This document shows, piece after piece, positions 17,906-25,206 of a DNA stretch of 64,000 nucleotides; the stretch's first letter is position 1, and every line of letters begins with the position of its first letter. Location: the NCBI RefSeq assembly GCF_030813005.1, contig NZ_JAUSTU010000002.1, positions 248,001 through 312,000 of the forward strand, read 5' to 3'. The DNA comes from Robertmurraya andreesenii (GTDB lineage: Bacteria > Bacillota > Bacilli > Bacillales > Cytobacillaceae). The notes beneath the pieces are model-generated. The model did no database searches and was not told the origin of the DNA. It saw nothing but the letters and a program-made list of their open reading frames with translations. A program made the position numbers and the translations under genes.

Positions 17906-18750
17906 CATCGTAAGCTTTCGAAAACCTTATCATTTCTCTCCACGACCCGCTCATAATAGCTTTCAAAGAGAGGAAGCTCCTCCGCAGTCAACGTTCCAGA
18001 GTAGAGCTTTTTTGTTTTGCCATGCAAGACTTTTAAGGCAAGAAGCATCACATCTGCAATCGTTAAGTCCTCTTGCAGCAATTCTGATAACGAGGCCATT
18101 ACATTTCTATCAATTTGAGGATAGGAGAATTTCGTCTCGATGTCTTTTTTGGCAAGAGTATAGAAATTCTTGATCAGCTCGGCCCGCTCACTGCCACTCC
18201 CGCTCACACAAAGATAGATTTGCACAGCGACCCCGTGCTTGAGCCTACGCTGGGAAATTCCTGCAAATTTCTTCCCACCGATGCTTAAATCATAACTTCC
18301 TGGACAATAAGAGCCCACGATTTCCCTCGCCTCGATTTTCCCCTTTTCCTCAGGAAACATTTCCTCTATTAAGGCTAGCATCGTGTCATAGCCACGGTTA
18401 ATGTCGATTCCCTTATCACCCTCTTGAAATATGAGAGAAAGATTAAGCACCCCTTCATCAAGGACAACAGCAAGCCCACCAGAATTTCGAACGATATATT
18501 GATAGCCTTCCTTTTTTAAATAGTCCAAGCCATCCTGCAAAAAAGGAAGCTTCGTATCCTGAATGCCCAATACCACCGTCTTTGAATGAACCCATGAGCG
18601 CAAAGTCGCCGGAGCAAGCCCTGCCCCGACGGAGGCGCACAAAGCATCATCCATCCCGAAGGATTGGAGAGCATTGACATGCAGCCCTACGACCGATTGA
18701 TCAATGACTCTCCATTCTTGTTGACTTAATAGTTTGTCCGAACCGTTCAT
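17905..18750 (-). CDS. lipL: octanoyl-[GcvH]:protein N-octanoyltransferase LipL
   Basis: 281 residues, identical in length to B. subtilis LipL (YwfL). The catalytic Cys149 lies in VGSYCPGSYDLSI, matching Cys150 of the studied enzyme. The biotin/lipoate-ligase fold blocks VRNSGGLAVVLDEGVLNLSLI and GKKFAGISQRRLKHG are present, but the ATP-binding features of LplA are not. It moves octanoyl groups from GcvH to the E2 subunits of 2-oxoacid dehydrogenases. The ATG overlaps the pta stop by 4 bp (ATGA), so the two genes are translationally coupled. Confidence 0.93.
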   Translation of the reverse strand: MNGSDKLLSQQEWRVIDQSVVGLHVNALQSFGMDDALCASVGAGLAPATLRSWVHSKTVVLGIQDTKLPFLQDGLDYLKKEGYQYIVRNSGGLAVVLDEGVLNLSLIFQEGDKGIDINRGYDTMLALIEEMFPEEKGKIEAREIVGSYCPGSYDLSIGGKKFAGISQRRLKHGVAVQIYLCVSGSGSERAELIKNFYTLAKKDIETKFSYPQIDRNVMASLSELLQEDLTIADVMLLALKVLHGKTKKLYSGTLTAEELPLFESYYERVVERNDKVFESLR

Positions 18751-19724
18751 TTGCTTAAAGCTTGAGCTGCGGTGATTAAGGAGAGCTTATATACGTCCTC
18801 GTCATCACAGCCTCTAGATAAATCATTTACAGGGCGATTTAATCCTTGAAGAATCGGCCCTACTGCTTCAAAGTTTCCAAGTCTTTGTGCAATTTTATAC
18901 CCGATATTTCCTGCTTCTAGGCTTGGAAAAACAAACACGTTGGCGTCACCTTTAAGCGGGGAATCCGGTGCCTTTTTCGCAGCGACAGATGGCACAAAAG
19001 CTGCATCAAATTGGAACTCTCCATCTAAGACGAGCTCGGGGCTACGCTCCTTGGAAATCTTTACGGCTTCTGCAACTTTTTCCGTTTCAGGCGATTTGGC
19101 TGAACCCTTTGTTGAAAAGCTTAACATCGCCACTCTTGGATCGATATCAAACATTTGGGCAGTTTTCGCACTTTCAAGGGCAATTTCCGCTAAATCCTGG
19201 CTGTCTGGAGAAATATTGATAGCGCAATCAGCAAACACATATTTCTCCTCGCCCCGAACCATGATAAAAACCCCAGACGTTTTTTTCACGCCTTCTTTTG
19301 TTTTGATGATTTGCAGCGCTGGTCTTACCGTATCCGCTGTAGAATGGGCCGCACCGCTGACAAGTCCCTCTGCTTTATTTGTATGTACAAGCATCGTTCC
19401 AAAGTAGTTCTCATCAAGAAGAATTTTGCGTGCATCTTCCTCGGTTGCCTTACCCTTTCTGCGCTCAACAAAGGAAGCAACGAGCTCGTCCATGCCTTCA
19501 TAGCTCTTCGGATCATAAATTTCCATGCCCGCTACTGACACATTAAGCTCCTGCGCCTTCGATTCAACAGCTTGCTTATCTCCTACCAAAATCGGTGTTA
19601 ATATTTTTTCATCTGCAAGTCTTGCAGCCGCTTTAATAATCCTTTCGTCTAACCCTTCAGGAAAAACAATTTTTATATTTTGACTACTTACCTTCTCTTT
19701 TAAGCCTAAAAATAGGTCACTCAT
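18747..19724 (-). CDS. pta: phosphate acetyltransferase
   Basis: 325 residues, the short form of Pta. Conserved blocks include SGAAHSTADTVRPALQII, FADCAINISPD and LEAGNIGYKIAQRLG. It converts acetyl-CoA and phosphate to acetyl-phosphate and CoA in overflow and fermentative metabolism. Start ATG behind AAAAGGAGG. First gene of a pta-lipL operon, the same as in B. subtilis. Confidence 0.97.
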   Translation of the reverse strand: MSDLFLGLKEKVSSQNIKIVFPEGLDERIIKAAARLADEKILTPILVGDKQAVESKAQELNVSVAGMEIYDPKSYEGMDELVASFVERRKGKATEEDARKILLDENYFGTMLVHTNKAEGLVSGAAHSTADTVRPALQIIKTKEGVKKTSGVFIMVRGEEKYVFADCAINISPDSQDLAEIALESAKTAQMFDIDPRVAMLSFSTKGSAKSPETEKVAEAVKISKERSPELVLDGEFQFDAAFVPSVAAKKAPDSPLKGDANVFVFPSLEAGNIGYKIAQRLGNFEAVGPILQGLNRPVNDLSRGCDDEDVYKLSLITAAQALSK

Positions 19725-20026
19725 GAAAATCCTCCTTTTAACTGTCTTTCAGTATTTAGCATACCCTTCCCATTCAAAATTTCAAGAAAACTCGTCAATG
19801 ACAACGTTTTCTCCCAAAAAGTTCATTTTTTCATAATATTCATCCTAATGGCTTCTAGCTATATTTTAATATAGACGAAAATAGATCCAATTAGCCACAT
19901 GAGCTTGCTTCCTATTTTTTGAATCCTATTTAATATTTGGGAACTGGCTATGTTTATTCATGGGTTTAATGGAAAAACTATGATATAGTATTATGTGAAG
20001 TTAGTACATATTTAGGAGTGATTGAG
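19725..20026. other. 302-bp divergent gap between pta and hemQ
   Basis: A/T-rich promoter region. The pta ribosome site is at the left end, an extended -10 for hemQ (TG-A-TATAGT) at 19981-19989 lies 38 bp before the hemQ ATG, and AGGAG precedes that ATG. No FNR-like palindrome, repeat or small gene was found. Confidence 0.6.
19981..19989 (+). promoter_or_regulatory. extended -10 promoter element for hemQ
   Basis: TGATATAGT fits the TGnTATAAT extended -10 pattern with one mismatch and is at a suitable distance (38 bp) from the hemQ start. No good -35 accompanies it. Confidence 0.45.
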
Positions 20027-20773
20027 ATGAGTGAAGCTGCAAAAACACTCGATGGATGGTATTGTCTGCATGATTTCCGTGCTGTTGACTGGACAAGCTG
20101 GAAAATGCTTTCTAGTGATGAAAGACAAGCCGCTATTTATGAATTTTTGGGCCTTGTTGAAAAATGGAACAAAACACAAGCAGATAAAAAAGGCAGCCAT
20201 GCCTTATATACAATTGTCGGTCAAAAAGCTGATTTCATGATGATGCTTCTTCGTCCAACAATGGAGGAGTTGAATGAGCTTGAAACTGAATTTAATAAGA
20301 CGAAGCTCGCAGAATATACCATTCCGACAAGCTCTTACGTGTCCGTTGTGGAATTAAGTAACTATCTCCCATCTGATCAGGACCCTTATCAAAGTCCGGA
20401 GGTATTGGCTCGCCTTTATCCAATTCTTCCTAAAGCAAAGCATGTCTGCTTCTATCCAATGGATAAACGTCGCCAAGGCGATGATAACTGGTACATGCTA
20501 CCAATGGAGGACAGACGTAGCTTAATGCGTAGCCACGGAATGATTGGACGTAACTATGCTGGCAAGGTGAAGCAAATTATTACCGGTTCCGTTGGTTTTG
20601 ATGATTATGAGTGGGGTGTGACCCTTTTCTCTGATGATGTCCTTCAGTTCAAGAAGCTTGTGTATGAAATGCGCTTTGATGAAGTAAGTGCACGCTACGG
20701 AGAATTCGGTTCCTTCTTTGTTGGAAATATTTTAGAAGAAGACCGTGTGGAAGCTTTTTTGTATGTTAATTAA
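20027..20773 (+). CDS. hemQ: coproheme decarboxylase HemQ
   Basis: 248 residues of the chlorite-dismutase-like family, B. subtilis YwfI/HemQ type. Tyr143 in CFYPMDKRR corresponds to the catalytic tyrosine that becomes a radical in decarboxylation, and His170 in LMRSHGMIGR to the proximal heme ligand. The family ending MRFDEVSARYGEFGSFFVGN is intact. It converts coproheme III to protoheme in the Gram-positive heme pathway, which feeds the cytochromes b and c encoded further on. The ATG at 20027 is eight bases after AGGAG. Confidence 0.96.
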   Translation: MSEAAKTLDGWYCLHDFRAVDWTSWKMLSSDERQAAIYEFLGLVEKWNKTQADKKGSHALYTIVGQKADFMMMLLRPTMEELNELETEFNKTKLAEYTIPTSSYVSVVELSNYLPSDQDPYQSPEVLARLYPILPKAKHVCFYPMDKRRQGDDNWYMLPMEDRRSLMRSHGMIGRNYAGKVKQIITGSVGFDDYEWGVTLFSDDVLQFKKLVYEMRFDEVSARYGEFGSFFVGNILEEDRVEAFLYVN

Positions 20774-20786
20774 ATAGTTGATATAT

Positions 20787-20815
20787 AGCCCTCAGTTGAA
20801 CTGAGGGCTTTTTTT
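20787..20815 (+). terminator. Rho-independent terminator after hemQ
   Basis: AGCCCTCAGT / ACTGAGGGCT stem (10 bp, 3-base loop) followed by seven Ts, 13 bp past the stop. Confidence 0.9.
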
Positions 20816-20908
20816 GTCATAAAAAATAAAACTCACGCATATCGATTATTAGAGCAGGTTATGTAGAGCGATACTGGAAATCTATTTTTCATTCTGGAGG
20901 GGAATCAT

Positions 20909-21364
20909 TTGACGAATCAAGGTTATTATTACCCACGGCAAAACCCTTATGGGCACCAACCTTATCAATGGGGAGGAGCGACAGGAGGTCAACCACCAAC
21001 AACTCCGCCTGTGAGCACTGGCACGATGTTTCCAACACCAACACCACAACCGCCTACACCACAAATCCCTGGTATGCTCCCACTAGAGCAATCCTATATT
21101 GAGAATATTTTTCGCCTCAACAAAGGGAAGCTAGTCACAGTCTATGCCATGTTTGATACAGTTTCTGCAGAAGGACCTAGAGCCCAAACCTTTCGAGGAG
21201 TCGTCGAAGCAGCAGGGAGAGATCACCTAATTATCAGTGACCCGGAGACGGGCAAAAGAATCCTGCTCCCCATGGTTTACTTCGGGTATGCCGTCTTTGA
21301 TGAAGAGTTGGATTACGAATATTCTTTTGGAGTTCCAGGGGCAACAACATATCCGCCTCGATAA
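20909..21364 (+). CDS. gerQ: spore coat protein GerQ
   Basis: 151 residues. The first 55 are a low-complexity Tyr/Pro/Gln/Thr-rich tail (QPPTTPP, TPTPQPPTP); residues 56-145 are the conserved GerQ domain (LEQSYIENIFRLNKGK...RILLPMVYFGYAVFDEELDYE). In B. subtilis GerQ (YwdL) is crosslinked into the coat by transglutaminase and localises the germination lytic enzyme CwlJ. Start TTG at 20909, seven bases after GGAGGGG. Convergent with ywdK and followed by a strong terminator. Confidence 0.94.
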   Translation: MTNQGYYYPRQNPYGHQPYQWGGATGGQPPTTPPVSTGTMFPTPTPQPPTPQIPGMLPLEQSYIENIFRLNKGKLVTVYAMFDTVSAEGPRAQTFRGVVEAAGRDHLIISDPETGKRILLPMVYFGYAVFDEELDYEYSFGVPGATTYPPR

Positions 21365-21398
21365 GAAAAAGGGAGCCCTTGTGGTTCCCTTTTTCTTG
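21363..21398. terminator. terminator after gerQ
   Basis: AAGAAAAAGGGA pairs with TCCCTTTTTCTT over 12 bp around a short loop, directly after the gerQ stop. The A and T runs allow bidirectional action towards ywdK. Confidence 0.8.
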
Positions 21399-21451
21399 TT
21401 AAGACCTCATTCCGTTTTTCACCGACAGATTACAAAGGACCTTTATTCCTT

Positions 21452-21823
21452 TTAGAAAAGCTTTACCGCCGCGACTACAATTAATGCCCACGCCACCAAG
21501 AATGAGACGCCACCTAGTGGTGTAATGGCCCCAAGTACGGAAATACGAGTGACCGCTAACACATACAGGCTTCCAGCAAAAAGGACCGTCCCAATAAACA
21601 TCAGCCAGCCGGACCAGTTAAGTAAGGAGCTTGCAGGAAATTTCCCCAGTAGAATGCCAACAATTAATAATCCTGTTGCATGGAACATTTGATATTTCAC
21701 TGCTTTTTCCCAAATATCCATGTATTTAGGCTCTAGCTTCCCTTCCAGTCCATGGGCACCAAATGCCCCTAATGCTACTGATAAAAAGGCATTAATGGCC
21801 CCCAAAATAATAAATATTTTCAT
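21452..21823 (-). CDS. ywdK: YwdK, DUF423 membrane protein
   Basis: 123 residues with four hydrophobic segments. The N-terminus (MKIFIILGAINAFLSVALGAFGAHGL) and the RISVLGAITPLGGVSFLVAWA block are hallmarks of DUF423. The function is unknown. ATG behind GGAGGAG. Last gene of a probable four-gene minus-strand unit starting at 23119. Confidence 0.92.
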   Translation of the reverse strand: MKIFIILGAINAFLSVALGAFGAHGLEGKLEPKYMDIWEKAVKYQMFHATGLLIVGILLGKFPASSLLNWSGWLMFIGTVLFAGSLYVLAVTRISVLGAITPLGGVSFLVAWALIVVAAVKLF

Positions 21824-21837
21824 TTCTTTTCTCCTCC

Positions 21838-22098
21838 CTAGAAATCAAACAGCGAGTCCCCATTTGCTTCCTCATCAATCTTTATTTTTTGCGATTGTTC
21901 GTATGGTAGTTGCGAAATCGACTGTGGGATGGATGCGGAAGCTGTTTTCTCAGCTGTGGAACCCTCGTCTAGAATCAGTTCGCATAATGCCTTAATCGCA
22001 TGAATTCGCTCTCTTATCCGGGCCTCACCTGCACAAAGCTTGGCCTGTTGCACTTCCTCCTCAATTTTCCTTAGCAGTTTCTCCATGGAAATGTTCAA
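21838..22098 (-). CDS. ywdI: YwdI-like protein (DUF5327)
   Basis: 86 residues. The N-terminal half is helical and rich in charged residues (MEKLLRKIEEEVQQAKLCAG, then RIRERIHAIKALCELIL), followed by a disordered tail ending GDSLFDF. This matches the DUF5327/YwdI family, of unknown function, by position next to ywdK and by shape. A TTG at 22096-22098 stands five bases after AGGTGG; an in-frame GTG at 22107 is part of the ribosome site. Confidence 0.7.
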   Translation of the reverse strand: MNISMEKLLRKIEEEVQQAKLCAGEARIRERIHAIKALCELILDEGSTAEKTASASIPQSISQLPYEQSQKIKIDEEANGDSLFDF

Positions 22099-22177
22099 TC
22101 TTACCACCTCGACTCTATCCTACACTATAATGGAGTTTTTTAACTAATATTAATATTTCTCCATGGGGAAAGTAACC

Positions 22178-22348
22178 TTATTTTTTTTCATATTTTAAGC
22201 ATACCTGTCCAGAAGCCTTTAATACTTCCTGAGAAGGAAGACGGTTCGTTTTAAACTGAAATGCCTTGCAGCCCTTAGGAAACTTTGGATCCCAGGTTAC
22301 ATAAAAATGCCGGCAAGAAAAACAATTAATACGTTGATTTTGACTCAT
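22178..22348 (-). CDS. 56-residue cysteine-rich small protein
   Basis: Translates to 56 residues starting MSQNQRINCFSCRHFYVTW and ending SGQVCLKYEKK. The cysteines (C-x2-C near residues 9-12, a KGC near 27 and one near 50) suggest a zinc-ribbon or similar metal site. Ribosome site GGGGAT lies ten bases before the ATG, weak but present. It is 15 bp after the DUF4230-like gene and before ywdI on the same strand, so it is probably translated in that unit. Function is unknown; the assignment rests on frame, context and cysteine pattern only. Confidence 0.7.
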   Translation of the reverse strand: MSQNQRINCFSCRHFYVTWDPKFPKGCKAFQFKTNRLPSQEVLKASGQVCLKYEKK

Positions 22349-22363
22349 TTATTAGATCCCCGT

Positions 22364-23119
22364 TCAATCCTCATAATGAACCTTCACTTCATAGCCCATC
22401 TGTGCAAAAAATTCCCGCAATGTTTTTTCCGCATTTTTTTCAGCCATGTCTAGTAATCCTTGGGCAATTGCCTCCTCTTTCACGAGTGCCTTTGCCTCTG
22501 CTGCAAGCTCATAGGCTTCCTCCCAATTGACCTCTTCTCGAAAAATACCTTCGACCGAAAATGCCTGAACCTGCTCAAATTCCAAGGATGGCTCCTGCAG
22601 AATCGTCGCATGAGGGAGAGTAATATCCAGCTTTTTCTTTTCCTCGTCTATTTTCACACGACCCTCACTCACATTTTGCAGGTCCACCCCAGCGGTCACG
22701 GTACCAGGTACCACTAACAGAAGCTTGCGCTTTGTTCCTGGGATATTCGTTTTAATTTCCTTGCCAAAAAGCTGGTTGTCTTCCTTTTCGATAACGGCCT
22801 TTACAAAGGCTTGCGAGGTAGCAAGGGAGGAAAGCTCCCGCATATGCTCTATGAAACTACCTTTTTCCATCTTTGGTTCTGCACCTGAAAGCATTTTATA
22901 AGCTCCCACTCCGAGCAATGCGCCGACGAGTATAAAGGCTAGAAGAAAGATGATAAGTTTGACATACCCCTTTTTAATTCTAAAAAAACCTCTGAGTGAA
23001 GGTGTACTCTTTCTATTTTCAATCGCAATCGCAGCCGATGTTTGCTGCTTGCTCTCTTTTAATTCATGCATAATCGCATCCAGTTGCGCTAGAATTTCAT
23101 CCTCTTTTTGTCCCAACAT
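22364..23119 (-). CDS. membrane-anchored DUF4230-like protein
   Basis: 251 residues. A charged N-terminal segment of about 50 residues, one membrane helix (YVKLIIFLLAFILVGALLG), then an extracytoplasmic domain with a beta-rich core (KLLLVVPGTVTAGVDLQNVS...KKLDITLPHATIL) and a helical C-terminus (ALVKEEAIAQGLLDMAEKNA). This layout is that of DUF4230 proteins; function unknown. The start is the third of three consecutive ATGs, six bases after GAGAGG. First gene of the unit leading to ywdK. Confidence 0.72.
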   Translation of the reverse strand: MLGQKEDEILAQLDAIMHELKESKQQTSAAIAIENRKSTPSLRGFFRIKKGYVKLIIFLLAFILVGALLGVGAYKMLSGAEPKMEKGSFIEHMRELSSLATSQAFVKAVIEKEDNQLFGKEIKTNIPGTKRKLLLVVPGTVTAGVDLQNVSEGRVKIDEEKKKLDITLPHATILQEPSLEFEQVQAFSVEGIFREEVNWEEAYELAAEAKALVKEEAIAQGLLDMAEKNAEKTLREFFAQMGYEVKVHYED

Positions 23120-23287
23120 CATCATCCTCTCGATTACTTCCTCCCTATTATAAGGGAAAATACTTATTCATGAGGATCTTTTGATTGATTTTCCAATTTT
23201 TCGTTAGGTTGCTGCTTCTTATGCCGCCAGTACGTCTCTAGCAAAAATAACATAATGTTAGAATCTACACTACATAGACCAAAAATA

Positions 23288-23327
23288 AAAGGCTAACCTG
23301 GTACAGAACTCGTACCGATTAGCCTTT
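23288..23327 (-). terminator. Rho-independent terminator after moeB
   Basis: AAAGGCTAA..GGTAC pairs with GTACC..TTAGCCTTT with small internal mismatches, followed on the minus strand by TTTTATTTTT. Five bases past the moeB stop. Confidence 0.8.
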
Positions 23328-23331
23328 CGTT

Positions 23332-24351
23332 TTATCCTAATATACGTTGATAAATTGATCTTGCCTGTGAAATATCCTTCGTTCCATGGATAAGGGCTCT
23401 TCCGTCCTTGAAGATAACCATGCGGTTGGTGCCCATTTCGACTGAGAGCAAATAGGGATTTCCCTTTACCTCATAGTGAAGTCCTGATAAATGCGTTGAT
23501 AATTCATTCAGATCGATTTCCCCATGTTTGGATGGACGAATTTGAACGGTGTCACGTCCACATAGCACCTCTGACTTCATAAGATTTTCCTTTTCTAAAT
23601 AAGGATAGGTTCGTGCCGTACCACAGGATAGACAGCCTTCATCCTTGGCCTTGGACATTTTGATACTGCTATACTGGTTTCTCCAGAGGTCAAAGCTGAC
23701 GAAGCTATGTCGAATTGCATCCCAATCCTCTACCAGTATTTTTAGGGCCTCTGCTGTCTGATGAGCAACCACCATCTGTACGGTTGGTGCAATAATTCCT
23801 ACCGTATCACAAGTCTGACCTTGGACAGGAATCGATTTGAGGAGACAGTTGAGGCAGGGGGTTTGACCTGGGATAATCGTAAAGCTCATTCCAAAGCTGC
23901 CGACACAGGCGCCATAAATCCATGGAATTTGAAACTTTTGCGAAATATCGTTAATGGCCATCCTCGTTTCAAAATTATCAGTCGCATCTATAATTAAATC
24001 TATGTCCTTTACGAGCTCTTCCAGCATTTCCGGGGTCGCATCGCCAACGATCGAACAGATATCTACATCAGAATTAATCGCTTTTAACCTTCGTTCAGCC
24101 GCTACAGCCTTCGGGAGCTTTCGTTCAACGTCCTCTTCTGTATAAAGCTGCTGTCTTTGGAGGTTGCTTGCCTCCACATAATCTCTATCCACGATCGTCA
24201 GCTTCCCGATCCCTGCCCTTGTTAATATTTCTCCGTTGCTCGAGCCGAGGGCTCCAGCACCAATCATGAGCACATGCTTTGTGCGAATCTTCTCTTGGCC
24301 GGATGGACCAATTGGTGTGAATAGCATCTGTCTAGAATAGCGCTCGTACAT
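23332..24351 (-). CDS. moeB: molybdopterin-synthase adenylyltransferase MoeB (ThiF/MoeB family)
   Basis: 339 residues. The ATP-binding loop is MIGAGALGSSNGEILTRAG; RYSRQMLF opens the protein as in all MoeB/ThiF enzymes. Two CxxC pairs (CLNCL, CLSCG) bind the structural zinc. The Bacillus-type C-terminal domain of about 90 residues replaces a rhodanese domain. It adenylates the C-terminal glycine of MoaD for sulfur loading; ThiS activation is a possible second use. RBS GAGGAGG. It is separated from moaD by a terminator, so it may have its own promoter. Confidence 0.9.
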   Translation of the reverse strand: MYERYSRQMLFTPIGPSGQEKIRTKHVLMIGAGALGSSNGEILTRAGIGKLTIVDRDYVEASNLQRQQLYTEEDVERKLPKAVAAERRLKAINSDVDICSIVGDATPEMLEELVKDIDLIIDATDNFETRMAINDISQKFQIPWIYGACVGSFGMSFTIIPGQTPCLNCLLKSIPVQGQTCDTVGIIAPTVQMVVAHQTAEALKILVEDWDAIRHSFVSFDLWRNQYSSIKMSKAKDEGCLSCGTARTYPYLEKENLMKSEVLCGRDTVQIRPSKHGEIDLNELSTHLSGLHYEVKGNPYLLSVEMGTNRMVIFKDGRALIHGTKDISQARSIYQRILG

Positions 24352-24380
24352 GATTCTACCTCCTCGTCAGTAACAGGTGC

Positions 24381-24416
24381 CGAAAAAAGACACTGTCCAC
24401 CAAAGACGGACAGTGT
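24381..24416 (-). terminator. Rho-independent terminator after moaD
   Basis: Perfect 9-bp stem ACACTGTCC / GGACAGTGT with a 9-base loop, followed on the minus strand by CTTTTTTCGG. The core TGTCCACC-N6-GGACA resembles the palindromic repeat at 51621-51639, so it may be a worn copy of that repeat now serving as a terminator. Confidence 0.82.
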
Positions 24417-24475
24417 AAATACTTTATGAAAGTTAATCTGGCCCGCCGATGGGCAAGCGCTCTCCGCTTTTCTAC

Positions 24476-24709
24476 TTACCCACCACTTACAGGTGGGATA
24501 AAGGCTATTTCATCGCCTGACTGAATTAAATCGTCATCCGAGGAGAATTCCTCGTTGATTGCTGCCATGGCTGATTCAAGCTTGCCTAGCTGATATTCTT
24601 TAGCAATCAATTCCTTGACCTCGGAAACCTTTTTTCCCGAAACATCCATCTGGATAAATTCTTCTCCAACAGCATCCTTCAAATGAGCAAAAAAGAGAAT
24701 CTTATTCAT
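24476..24709 (-). CDS. moaD: molybdopterin synthase small subunit MoaD
   Basis: 77 residues, ubiquitin-like beta-grasp fold, ending in PPVSGG; the terminal Gly-Gly is the thiocarboxylated sulfur carrier. EIAFIPPVSGG is the family signature. It forms the heterotetrameric synthase with MoaE, whose gene overlaps it by 8 bp. Last gene of the fdhE-to-moaD stretch before a terminator. Confidence 0.95.
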   Translation of the reverse strand: MNKILFFAHLKDAVGEEFIQMDVSGKKVSEVKELIAKEYQLGKLESAMAAINEEFSSDDDLIQSGDEIAFIPPVSGG

Positions 24710-25166
24710 TTAAATCACTCTCCTCAGGCTTTCCTGTCGGATAGGCAACCTTCTCTAATTGATCGCCAATCCATTCTTCTCCATCCTCCCAATGCTCTTT
24801 CTTCCAAATTGGGACAATTTCTTTAATTCTTTCAATCGCATGGCGGTTTGCCTCATAGGCATCGGCACGATGTGGGGTTGAAACAGCAATGACAACGGCA
24901 ATATCAGTTATATCAAGGCGACCCACACGATGGGTAATCGCAACCTTTGCTCCTGGCCAACGTTCCTCAATCTCTGCACCAATCTGTTCAAGCTTCTTGA
25001 CTGCCATTGATTCATAAGCCTCGTAGATTAAATAGAGTGTCTTCTTTCCTTTTGTTAATTCCCTAACCGTACCAATAAAAGTCGTAATCGCTCCAGCATT
25101 GCGCTGAACGACCTTGTCAATCACTGATTGAATATCAATCGGATCCTTTGAAATCTCAAAGTTCAT
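24702..25166 (-). CDS. moaE: molybdopterin synthase catalytic subunit MoaE
   Basis: 154 residues. Typical blocks: AGAITTFIGTVRELTKGKKT, LIYEAYESMAVKKL, ITHRVGRLDI, AVVIAVSTPHRADAYEA and VPIWKKEHWEDGEEWI, with the active Lys in PIWKKE. It transfers MoaD-borne sulfur into cyclic pyranopterin monophosphate to make molybdopterin. Start at the ATG of MNFEISKD, eight bases after GGGGG; the GTG nine bases upstream is too close to it. Confidence 0.95.
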   Translation of the reverse strand: MNFEISKDPIDIQSVIDKVVQRNAGAITTFIGTVRELTKGKKTLYLIYEAYESMAVKKLEQIGAEIEERWPGAKVAITHRVGRLDITDIAVVIAVSTPHRADAYEANRHAIERIKEIVPIWKKEHWEDGEEWIGDQLEKVAYPTGKPEESDLNE

Positions 25167-25206
25167 TATGGACACCCCCTGAATAAATTCTTGTTTAGTG
25201 ATTGTC

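Noticed and set aside
18940..19407. Long ORF on the opposite strand of pta (155 residues)
   Set aside because: It is the antisense shadow of pta, with no ribosome site and serine-rich composition typical of such shadows.
20000..20016. TGTGAAGTTAGTACAT before hemQ as an FNR site
   Set aside because: The second half site (TACAT) matches poorly and it lies downstream of the predicted -10.
23164..23253. Minus-strand 29-codon ORF beginning MLFLLETYWRHKKQQ
   Set aside because: No ribosome site upstream of its ATG and no sign of conservation can be judged; it lies between a promoter region and the moeB terminator.
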